The notes under the pieces were generated by a model. That model saw only the letters and a program-made list of their open reading frames with translations, made no database searches and was not told where the DNA came from. From Pythium myriotylum (taxonomy: Eukaryota > Oomycota > Peronosporomycetes > Pythiales > Pythiaceae), in assembly GCA_023091665.1 (NCBI GenBank), contig JALJCQ010000031.1, forward strand, positions 434,001-498,000: DNA of 64,000 nt, in the 5' to 3' direction. Below are positions 49,764-58,758 of this stretch, piece by piece. The stretch's first letter is position 1, and each line of letters begins with the position of its first letter. The translations under genes and the position numbers were made by a program.

Positions 49764-51247
49764 TATTCTGTCCGTGCAGGAAGATTCGCGCCAAGTGTTG
49801 GCGCGGTGGAAGGCTACAGAAGACGACGGAATAAAGTTTCGCTAGACTGTTGGAAACAGTTTGAAACAGGTCTACCAAGGTGCTTTCGTACCTAAGAGAA
49901 CACCACTGTGCCGCGAACGGTTGGCGCTGGCTGCAACCGACGCCAACGTTGGCGGTTGGTGGCTTGCGGAGTCCAGTTTAGATTCGAAGCCCAAGTTCCG
50001 ACGACGTGGAGGAGGGAGGTGATGGCTTATCCTGAGGGGCTGAACATCTTTGATGGACAACATACCCAAGTCCAGTTTCGTCTGGCCTGATCCCTCCCAT
50101 CTTCTCGTGTGTGCATGCGTTTGGTGTTGGTGTGGCCTCCTCTCTTTGTGAAGGACGCGGCGTGAGGCGGGTCGATTCGTTGGCGGTTGCGACTCGCTCG
50201 CGCCGCGCTTCTCTCCTTGCAGTCAAATCTGCCACAGTTGTTGACGCGCTTCCTCCATGCTCAACCATACTGCTATTGGCTGCATAGATCAAGCGGTTGC
50301 TCATGATAGGAACCCTTCCGGACTCTGCGATCCGTAGCGGAAGGAGCCAATTGCAACTATCATCCTCAAACCATGTGCATGAGTTTTTCCTTGAACACAA
50401 ACATCTTGAGCGAGTCCAGTAGAAATCGTTCTGTTCGCGCCAGAGAGCGTCAGCTGTAATGGCTACAGCCTGGTGCCACGGAGGACTTGACGTCGCTCCT
50501 TCTCTTCATACGATCGCGAGTCCTCGCGCAAGATTCGCGGCCTCTTGTCCCACGGACGGTGAGGATAACCAAACCACGCTCTCGTGCGACTTTGTCCCCA
50601 CGCGGTGCGCTCATCCATGCTAGAGAGGGTCTGTGTTTCGCGTCGTCGGTCTGCGAAAGTCCGCGGCCTGGACGACGAGCCTGTCGACCGCCCGCCCCAT
50701 CAAAACACACAACAAAAATAAATCAACCCGAGAATGGGTTGAGTCGATGTGGTCCACACTATGTGCGTCAAACTGCCGGTTCGGCTTCCGACAATCCAGC
50801 TGCAAGGCTCCATCAAGCCAGCAGCCGGACGCGCCCAACTTGAAAGTCGGCGCCAACGTTGGGCCTCGACTCCCTCGACTTGGGAATGACATTTTGTGTC
50901 CATCCAGCGTCTTCGCAATCCAACTGGCGCGGGGCCTATCCGGGCTTCCGGGAATCCAGCCTTTTCCGCTGAAGCCATGGCCATCCTCAAGTCCGGATCT
51001 GTAGTTAGTCGGCCGGTGGCGAAAATCCACTAGAACTCAGTGGGGAAACTATATGCAAAAAAGGCCGAGATGACCGTGTCGCACGGGGGCCCACCTGCAT
51101 CTGCTGGATCATGCTCATCCAGTGCCGCGAGCGATGAGCAGGCCTGGGGAGCGATCTTTTGGACAGGCCACGACGCCGCGACAAGGAAACGGGAATCAGC
51201 GAGCGGGTCGAGTGAGAGCATAGGGAGACTAGGAGACTAGCATACTA
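49764..51247. other. Intergenic region upstream of XRCC3-like gene
   Basis: No gene is supported. GCCAACGTTGG-type palindromes recur at about 49950 and 50860, in otherwise dissimilar sequence. Frames of up to 140 codons on both strands have no domain. Confidence 0.4.
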
Positions 51248-52440
51248 TTATAGTCGTATAATAGTCGGTGGGGGAAGGCCTTCCTCTGCATTCAAGAAGC
51301 TGCGATAACCGCGGACCCCATCAAACGGCTCGGCTGGTGAGCTGGCGGATTTTCTCTTCAAGGGTGGGATGCGGAATCGTGGTAGGGCATCGGACACTGT
51401 GAGCGTACACTGGTGCTTCTGTATGACATCGTCACGATCGATAATGAGCACCCATTCGAGGTTGTTCGTGACAACGCCATACATAACCTTGAGGCCTTCG
51501 ACATCAGATAACGCTTCGGGACTGATAACATTCTGAGTCATTCCATGTTCGATTTCGTCGCGTTTTGCCTCAATAATCGAAATCCTCTTGTTCCTGCGCG
51601 GCGCAGGAACAAGAGGATTTCACGCGCAGGAGCTGCGCGTGAGCACGAACTCGAAGCGACCATGCACATGAACGCTCTTGCCGGTAACGTCCTCTTCAAC
51701 CAGAATCTTGACATCATCATGCAGATGATAGACCGTTTCGATAACGGCTGCGATGAGTAGAAGACGCTTGTCCTTCTTCCCAGTATACACATCGCCATAC
51801 AACTCGCGCCATTCCGCAAGTCGATCATGCAATGGTTTCACAGATTCGTCCGAAATATCTCTTGGTTGAATCTTTTGAACCATCATCGGTAGAATCCTTT
51901 CAACGTCAGACCCCGACAAACTCGAATATGGCATCGAACTGTGCAGTTCCTGTTCTTCCGCTTCTTGTTAGTGTCCTGATTCGCAGTCTTCTGATTCGCG
52001 TCTTGATTCTTCTGATGAACCATTGCATTGATCGCTGCCCATCGTTTGAGACGTTCGGGGTGACGCTGTATTGTCGTTGGTGTCAACCAGGCTATCTCGT
52101 CGTTTGAAGCAGCCACTTGTTGACTAGATACGACCACCAGTACGTGGATTTCACCAGCTGTGGCGTCTTCATCTTCGTCTAGAAAACCGAACGTACACGA
52201 TAGCTTGGATTCATCTTGTTCTCCTTCTTCTCCATGACATCATTGGTTCCTTTGGGAAACTCGCCATTCTCCAACATCGTCACATCTAGATCGTCCATCT
52301 TGTCGCCCATCTTGGCGACATAGGGTCAGTTGGCTTGCAACAAACTTAATCATCGACGGCTTCTTCTCCTTGATCATATTCTTCAAGATTCCGACCTTCT
52401 TGCCCTTATCATTTTCCACCACGAAGACGCAAATAATAAT
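51248..52440 (-). pseudogene. Broken Crinkler (CRN) family gene
   Basis: Minus-strand blocks in three frames appear in the order expected for a CRN effector. About 52320-52432 resembles the degenerate N-terminal ubiquitin-like (LFLAK-type) domain; about 52140-52160 has the IHVLVVV-type block of the DWL region; 51250-51935 resembles a CRN C-terminal domain of the nuclease-like kind, with a D/E-x-K-type core near 51550-51575. No signal peptide or intact start is seen, at least two frame changes separate the N-terminal blocks, and the C-terminal domain is interrupted at 51579-51640 by an inverted insertion that brings a stop. CRN proteins are host-translocated proteins of oomycetes; this copy cannot make one. 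The assignment is by motif memory only. Confidence 0.65.
51579..51621. repeat. Perfect inverted repeat, 21-bp arms, inside the CRN relic
   Basis: Left arm 51579-51599, right arm 51601-51621, one base between. Next to it, 51622-51641 forms a second short inverted repeat (CACGCGCAG/CTGCGCGTG). Together they look like inverted copies of both sides of one breakpoint. Confidence 0.9.
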
Positions 52441-53407
52441 CCTTTGAAAATAAATATACTGTATATTGTCGTGTTCACCAAAATTTGTGACACAAGCACT
52501 GAAACTGGAAGATACATATCCGAATCGATTTGGACTTGGTTTAGGCCAATCATAGAACGCAAATCGATGAGCAGCGTGGTAACGAATCAGGACGTGGTTA
52601 GGTCTTTTGAAATTCGAGGCTCTGGTTGGCTGAATATCAACCGAATCGATTTGAAAATGATTGCCCAAAACGATTCGATTGGGGCCTGCCTCACAAATTC
52701 GAATGCAAACGAAAATAGAAATAACCATTTGTAAGTTTATTTTCCCAGAGAACCACTTCAAGGCGAGCCAACAGTGCAGCTCAACGGGCGATTGGTGCCG
52801 ACATCACGCGAAGTATCAGTTGATGAACCCGCAGTTGATGCAACAACACCAACTACTACTGTACTGACCACGCCCCCCCCCTCTCTCTCTCTCGTGAAGG
52901 CCTACCCGTTCTAGGTCTGTTCACATTCCTACGCGCTTCGCCTGCACATACTTCCTGGTGGAGAAGTCGCCTGCACGTAGCTTTTAAAGCCATACGGATC
53001 TTCGCGTACTGACAGTCAGTACCAAGTATCATGTCGATCGATCGAGCTCGCTGTCGATTTGTCTTGTTTATTTTCATTGACCAACTTCGTTGAATTAACA
53101 GGAAACATAGAACTGATAGGCGCAGTTTCCAAGGCAAAGCCGCCGCTCCTCGACAGGCGAAACGAAAGGATACTTAGTTTGCTCGAGATCGATCACAAAC
53201 ATGCAGACCAAGACACTAAACACTCAGGATCACATTCGAGATCGAGGAGGCATTGATGATGATGATGATATGTGAAGTATATTGAGCTGCTTCTTGTGAG
53301 CTACAATACCTGATGGACCTCCTGTAAGTTTCTAAAGAGGAGGCATTGAGCAAGCACTCCAGACTAGAGTTGTCAACCAATAGGCTGCCGCAGCTAACCG
53401 GGCGATG
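52441..53407. other. Intergenic region between CRN relic and secreted-peptide gene
   Basis: AT-rich near 52450-52740, then a C-run/CT microsatellite at about 52873-52892. No gene is supported; the 93-codon minus frame at 52856-53137 runs through the microsatellite. Confidence 0.4.
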
Positions 53408-53587
53408 TTACTTCTTCTGCTCGAAATTGGGACGAGGGTCGGGACGACGAATCACTGGGGGTCGTGCGTTTACTTGCGGTCGAAGGACATTGAATGAGAT
53501 AAAGCCTCCCTGAGCCGTGACCACCTCGGGAGTCATAAGGGCTGCGACGACGGCGAGCGCAATGAACTGGAGCGAGGAAGTCTTCAT
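53408..53587 (-). CDS. Small secreted proline-rich peptide
   Basis: The start MKTSSLQFIALAVVAALMTP gives 59 residues: a textbook signal peptide with cleavage likely after VVTA (about residue 25), then a 34-residue mature part rich in Pro, Arg and Asn (PQVNARPPVIRRPDPRPNF). It has no cysteines and no RxLR-dEER motif. An in-frame Met three codons upstream would put MQA before the Lys; the shorter start is more usual. Its expression and role are unknown; small secreted Pro-rich peptides in oomycetes may be wall-associated or act outside the cell. The gene sits alone between a CRN relic and array member 8. Short length means chance cannot be excluded, but the signal peptide is strong. Confidence 0.6.
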   Translation of the reverse strand: MKTSSLQFIALAVVAALMTPEVVTAQGGFISFNVLRPQVNARPPVIRRPDPRPNFEQKK

Positions 53588-54115
53588 GGCTTGCAAAGGT
53601 TTTGGTTGCTTGAGCAGTTACTGAAGAGAAGTAGCTGGAGGAAAGCAAGTTCTCGGGGTATGGATGCTGGAAGGCGGAGTGCTTGCTAAGGAAGAAGTAA
53701 ATCGCTGAATGGGAAGTACTCGTCCCATCAATAACCAAATCGTCTTTCCCGGCGCACACACTCGATACTCTACGTTTGGGGAGACCTCCAGGCGAGAGTG
53801 CACGGTGTGTACAAGGTGCGTGGAATGAAGTTGATGGAAGGCAGGACATCCATACAGTCCACGAGTTTAGTTGTGTTTCAAATTGAATCTCACCTAGGTA
53901 ACTCAAGCCATACGGAAAGCTCGACGCCACTGGTGACCGAGGCTCATCCCTAGTTCATCAGGAGGTGGTGCGCGAAGCGTGTAGGTAAATCCACGAGGCT
54001 TTCAGCCGAGGGAGTCCCAGCTAGAGCCGGTTGGAGCCTGAGTGGGAGCCAGTTGGAGTCCAACTGGCGTGCTCCTATTTGAACTACTCTCGAGTAGATT
54101 GCTCGTGGTGATGCG

Positions 54116-54191
54116 GACGAATCGTTTGTCTTCAACGGGCAACGACCTCGCGGCAGCTATGAGTCATTGCATTCAAGACAAACGATTCGTC
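54116..54191. repeat. Hairpin, 17-bp perfect arms
   Basis: GACGAATCGTTTGTCTT at 54116-54132 and its exact complement at 54175-54191, with a 42-base loop. Confidence 0.85.
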
Positions 54192-54370
54192 TGCCTGAAC
54201 TTTACACAGCTTTTTAACCGGAAGACCTCGGAAAATCGGGAAGACGGTCAGTAAATCGCCTTCTGAGTTTGCCTGGAATATTGACACACGCCATGGTGAG
54301 CAATCAAAAATGTATCAGACAGAGGCTCATCTCTCCGTAGCAGATCGAGAAGTCCTCACAAATGGAAATC

Positions 54371-54475
54371 AGTTGAACCCCCCCCCCCCCCCCCCCTCTC
54401 CGCACACTTCGCAATAAATGGATACGATGCAGAGGGGGGGGGGGGGGGGGGGGGGGGGGGCTATTGAGTTCAACT
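54371..54475. repeat. Facing poly-C and poly-G tracts with inverted ends
   Basis: AGTTGAAC precedes a 19-base C run and GTTCAAC follows a 27-base G run by 7 bases, so the whole unit is an imperfect inverted repeat of about 100 bp. The tracts could pair with each other or form G-quadruplex/i-motif structures. Run lengths may be inexact because such tracts sequence poorly. Confidence 0.8.
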
Positions 54476-55366
54476 AATAGTGAATCCTAATAGCTTGATG
54501 CACAGCGAGTACCGACCTAGGAGGAGTCAACGGCGCAGCTCTGATACGAGATGGATACACTAGCTGGTACTGAGATAGTGTGTTGGACATCCTAGTGTCC
54601 ACGTGGACGCTCTCGGTTACGAAGTTACGGTTCCGGCCGTGAGCCGTAACCTCGTGGCCTCTGACAGGGAGCACTGAACCGAGGATGCATTGAAGTTGTT
54701 CTGGACAAAGGCGGCTAAGAAGAGCGTGTAGATAGAGAGCACGACATTACTAGGAGCAGAGAGCTAGAACATTTATCGGCCGTGAAATGACTTCCCCTTC
54801 GGACTCGTACCTTACCGTACGTCTTGAGCTGCTCAATTGAACTCCCAACACTGTTGACCCGATCGGTATCCTGAGTCTCGGGGAAGCTGCCGACTGAACT
54901 TGTTGACGGTAAAGTACAGAGTAGTCTTCACGAACTCCTTGGGACTACTTCAGCTGCTAACATGAGATCGAAGAACGCGTCTCGCGATCAAGACATTCCC
55001 CATGAAGTCCAGGCATGTTATTATGCTGTACGTCTTTCTCTCCCAGACGTCAAACTACTGTAGCTACGATGCAATAAGTTGGTAATAGGCGGGGAAAGGT
55101 GTTTACGGCGGCTCGTCGCCCGCCAAGTGACAAGCACGACGATCGCTTTCCTAACAGCCAAATTTCTTGTGGTCCACAAAATGTAGCTTCGTCATGACCA
55201 CGCAAAACACCGCCTGTCGCTTCTGTGAACAATCGGTGACGGTCTCATCAAGAGCATTGGAATTCGGAGAAACGCGATGGAGAATGCCAGCTTGTCTCAC
55301 CTACATGCGTGCCTCTGGGATCTTTGTTTCGTTCTTGACTTCTATACACGCGCAATTTGTCGACGC

Positions 55367-56800
55367 TTACGCTACGCGTGACACGTGGAGCAGTTGGCGC
55401 AGCAGGTTCTCCTGCTCTTGGAGCGCGACCTGGATGGATTCGATCCTGTCCGCGCCGTAGCCTGAGCGCATCATCTCGCTCGTGTCGAACGATAGCTCAA
55501 CGCTGCGCGAGGATGACGGCTGTCCTTCTTCTTCGGTGATTATACCACCGCGTCCAAGGTAGTTCGAGTGTCGGGTACTATCGAGATCTGCGAGCGGAAG
55601 CGTTTCGGAGATTCGACTGCCAACGCTGGTGGAGGACCCGCTCGATAAGTTTGTCCATGTGATAGAGGAAGAGGAGGTTTCTAGATCAGTCGAGAGAGGA
55701 CCCCACTGACTGCTCCAGCTAACGTGAGTACTGGGTGTTTCGGATAAGCGAAGTAGATACGCTTGGGACCCCCCGCGGTGTCGTATCGAGTCGACCTCAC
55801 CACCAGTATCAAGGGAAACAACGCATTGCGTGCATATCCTGCGACTCGAATTCACCTGTGGAAGCCGTGCGCTCTTGGTGATACACCGACTGCACACAGC
55901 TTGGCGACACCGCGAGCAGAAACGTCGAAACCGTAATAGTGAGAATACCCGGGCACACAGACTACAGTCGCTGCGATGCCTCGCCCGTGTCCACTTGCTT
56001 TGGGAGAGAATATATTCGCGTCGTGCTAAGGGAAAATTGAAGATCTCCTGCAATTGTCGGAGAAAGCGCGTGTAGAACCGACGTGGGATGCGCGTGCCGC
56101 TAAAGTCGTTCTGCATAGTCATGAAAATCTCGGTCGACGTCTCGTGGGGGTGTGGAGAAATAATCAAGACACTAGCAGATCGAAGACGAGCAGTGCGTCG
56201 GCTCTGGAATAGCTCGTTTACCTCGGGCAGATCGATGGGTACAAGCACGCGAAATGCAAAGGGCCGTCCATTCGCGTCGGAGGAAATGCCCAAGCTTTCA
56301 AAGTGACATGAACCCATTCGGAAACGCAGCGACAACGGGTCAAAGACGACCAATTTGATGCTCTCGGACTCCAAAGCCGAGTTGGATGCTCTTCTCACTT
56401 TATACAGAATCATAGCGTCAGTCGCGAAGCCGTAGATCTTCTTCTGGGTACTGTAATACTCGGCTCGGGTCTCAGTCTGGAAGAAGCGGAGAACGTCGAG
56501 GTAGTCTCCATTCGCCGACCCGAAGATGTGGCTTACACTGGAGGCTACGTCGTGGGGCTCAAGATGGCGCTTGTACTCGTACAAGTTTCCATAGGCCGCA
56601 TGGAAACGCCACGGCGGCTGACCGTGGAGATACATATCCGGGGTCGTATGTTGCTCGGACCATTCGAGGACAGCGTTGGCAAGCGCATCGGCAGCTTGGC
56701 GACGAAATAAAGCGAGCTGCTCACTCGTGAGTCGGACTTTAGGAAGGCAGTCATCCGGAATCGGGTACTTTGTCTCGTGAAGTGAGGACTGCGAATGCAT
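55367..56800 (-). CDS. START-like/FYVE-like protein, array member 8, altered finger core
   Basis: The start at 56800 (MHSQSSLHETKYPIPDDCLP) gives 477 residues; the frame is open to 56962 but a strong initiator element lies 12-30 bp upstream of this Met, inside the longer frame. START-like landmarks: IKLVVFDPLSLRFRMGSCHF and RTARLRSASVLIISPHP. The finger (about 276-325) has eight cysteines with RFRRFCSRCRQAVCSRC; the FYVE histidine is Arg. The tail has SVELSFDTSEMMRSGYG directly followed by ESIQVALQEQENLLRQL, with almost no spacer. A truncated relative lies at 43207-43524 and its 3' flank is found again at 47815-48060, so this subtype has been copied more than once. Intronless. Confidence 0.9.
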   Translation of the reverse strand: MHSQSSLHETKYPIPDDCLPKVRLTSEQLALFRRQAADALANAVLEWSEQHTTPDMYLHGQPPWRFHAAYGNLYEYKRHLEPHDVASSVSHIFGSANGDYLDVLRFFQTETRAEYYSTQKKIYGFATDAMILYKVRRASNSALESESIKLVVFDPLSLRFRMGSCHFESLGISSDANGRPFAFRVLVPIDLPEVNELFQSRRTARLRSASVLIISPHPHETSTEIFMTMQNDFSGTRIPRRFYTRFLRQLQEIFNFPLARREYILSQSKWTRARHRSDCSLCARVFSLLRFRRFCSRCRQAVCSRCITKSARLPQVNSSRRICTQCVVSLDTGGEVDSIRHRGGSQAYLLRLSETPSTHVSWSSQWGPLSTDLETSSSSITWTNLSSGSSTSVGSRISETLPLADLDSTRHSNYLGRGGIITEEEGQPSSSRSVELSFDTSEMMRSGYGADRIESIQVALQEQENLLRQLLHVSRVA

Positions 56801-57228
56801 CACTGCAGTTGGGAAGATTGGATAATGAGCCGATCCATAGTCGCAGCTACTTCGTGGTACGGTACTAACAGTACTAGGTGCAGTATTGTATGGGGTGCCG
56901 AACAAGCACACCAGTATAGAGTCCGACTGGAATCCAGTCTGATAAATAATCTGCCAGATCACTCGAAGATCGACCTGTCGGGATCACCAAGTTCCCGGAT
57001 TTCAGGGCTGTCCCAACGCTGACGCCAAGTGAAATGATCATTCCGATCGTTTGCGTCTTGCATTTATTGCGGCCAATAGACCCATTTGCATCATGATTAT
57101 CACCACCTCGTTTGCGTGTTGGACTTCCTTTTGCGTGTTGGATGCGAACAGCACAAGTCGTGCGGCAGTCTCTGGCGATGCCATTCATGTTCTATTAACT
57201 TTAAACTATTAAAATAAGGGGATGCTGA
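56801..57228. other. Intergenic region between array members 8 and 9
   Basis: It contains the member 8 promoter and the 3' flank of member 9. A short direct repeat, TTTGCGTGTTGGA(C/T), occurs at about 57109 and 57128. No gene. Confidence 0.45.
56812..56830 (-). promoter_or_regulatory. Initiator plus flanking element of array member 8
   Basis: Minus strand GCTCATTATCCAATCTTCC is the best match in the window to the combined element; it ends 12 bp from the chosen ATG. Confidence 0.65.
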
Positions 57229-58758
57229 TTAGATAGACTGATGCCTGCAGACGCGCTGCAGCTTCTGCAGGAGCTCCTCCATTTCGTTGATCGAGCTCTG
57301 GATCGTGTTAAGCAGCGGGGGTGAGGTCTCCGACGGCGAGAAGGTGCTGCGCATGTGCAGCGCCGAGTCTCCTCGCACACGTTTCATTTGGCTCGTGTCG
57401 AGTTCGATCGTGAAACGAGATCGCATGTACTCGGCTTCCTCGTCCTCGTCGTTCTCGTCGATGAGGAGCGTTCGCTTGGAATCAACCTCATCACTCGACC
57501 GGTCCAAGTCACTGCAAAGACCGAAGTCTTCGCTCGTCCAGGAGCAGTCAGTGAGAGTGTCAATGTCATGGAACGCGCCGATCGGGGAGACGGCATCCGG
57601 TTGGCGGAGAATGCTGCAGCCGTCGACGCAAGTAGCAGCCTCGTCGTATCGTGGCGTCTCGATCTTGTCGAGGTGGTATGTTTTGCGCCACACGAACGAT
57701 TCGTTCTCGCTCGGTCGAGGCTTGGCGATTGCCTGCTCGACGTCTTCTCGTAGCCGCTTGATGCACGGCGTGCAGATTTTGTACGCGGACACGTCGTCGC
57801 GCTTCTGAGACTTCACAAGCACGAGGCTCGAGCTCTTGACGAAGCACTTGCGGCACACAACATCACCACACACGGTGCAGCTGTGTCGCGAGCGGATCAA
57901 AGAGAAAGATCTCGAGCAGACACTGCACTGTGGCTGGTCAGCTTGTGCGGTGGAGGTCGCATCGAGCGGACGCACGAGGACACGCTGGCGATCCATGTAG
58001 GAGCTAATCTTGTGAAGGCTGCCCAGGTAACGCTTGAACACACTGCGCGGGATGCGCTGGCCCTTGAAGTCGTTCTCCATGGCGACGAAAACCTCGGTCG
58101 AGTTCGAGCCGCGATCGGATGGCGTGAGGATCATCACGTTCTTCATGGTCACGCGCAGTGTCCGCTTGGAGTCGTACAGGGGCGGGACTTCCGGAATCTC
58201 CATCGGCAGCAGCACGCGAAAGGCGTACGGCTTGCCGTTGTCGTCGACGCCGCGGCCCACGGACTCGAAGCAGCACGTGTCAAGTCGGTAGCGCACGGAA
58301 AAGAGCTTGAATGCAGCCCACTTAATGCCTTCGTACCCCCACGTGAGCGCGTTCGCGCGAGGCACCGAGTGAACAACATCACCGTCGATCGTGCAGTCGA
58401 ACATAAGCTTTTGTCGCTGCAAAAAATCCTCGCGCGTCTCGGTCTTGAGGAACTTGGCAATGTCAAAGTAGTTGCCCTCGACGGCGCCGAACGCGTGCGT
58501 GACGCCGGTCGTCTCGCGCATCTCGTGCTTTCGCGTGTAGGCCTTGAGACCGCCACACTCGACGTAGGGGCGCCACGCTGGAGCGTCGACGAGGTACGCG
58601 CGGCGGTTCTGCTGGTACTGGTAGCACGAGGCCAAGGTCTCATGCACTGCATCGTTGACTCGAGCACGCAGCTCGGTGAGGTGGTTCTCGGTGAGCTCGA
58701 CACTCGAAAAGAAACCGTCGGCCACGGGGAAGCTCTTGCCCAACCGCGACATATTCAT
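57229..58758 (-). CDS. START-like/FYVE-like zinc-finger protein, array member 9
   Basis: At 509 residues, START-like landmarks are IKWAAFKLFSVRYRLDTCCF and RTLRVTMKNVMILTPSD. The finger (about 276-330) has eight cysteines with RSRHSCTVCGDVVCRKC, so the RHxC core and the following CG are intact. The tail is the most divergent: FTIELDTSQMKRVRGD and NTIQSSINEMEELLQKLQR. Acidic linker segments (ENDEDEEAEYMRS) are unique to it. Codon use is GC-rich like member 3. The start MNMSRLGKSFPVADGFFSSV fits the array N-terminus. Intronless. Its intact finger groups it with members 1-3 and 10 rather than its neighbour 8. Confidence 0.9.
   Translation of the reverse strand: MNMSRLGKSFPVADGFFSSVELTENHLTELRARVNDAVHETLASCYQYQQNRRAYLVDAPAWRPYVECGGLKAYTRKHEMRETTGVTHAFGAVEGNYFDIAKFLKTETREDFLQRQKLMFDCTIDGDVVHSVPRANALTWGYEGIKWAAFKLFSVRYRLDTCCFESVGRGVDDNGKPYAFRVLLPMEIPEVPPLYDSKRTLRVTMKNVMILTPSDRGSNSTEVFVAMENDFKGQRIPRSVFKRYLGSLHKISSYMDRQRVLVRPLDATSTAQADQPQCSVCSRSFSLIRSRHSCTVCGDVVCRKCFVKSSSLVLVKSQKRDDVSAYKICTPCIKRLREDVEQAIAKPRPSENESFVWRKTYHLDKIETPRYDEAATCVDGCSILRQPDAVSPIGAFHDIDTLTDCSWTSEDFGLCSDLDRSSDEVDSKRTLLIDENDEDEEAEYMRSRFTIELDTSQMKRVRGDSALHMRSTFSPSETSPPLLNTIQSSINEMEELLQKLQRVCRHQSI

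Larger units (their letters stand above)
53588..55366. other. Intergenic region upstream of the secreted-peptide gene
   Basis: It holds the peptide promoter, a hairpin with 17-bp arms (54116-54132 and 54175-54191), a 19-base C run (54378-54396) facing a 27-base G run (54434-54460), and the 3' flank of array member 8 from about 55160. No gene is supported. Confidence 0.45.
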
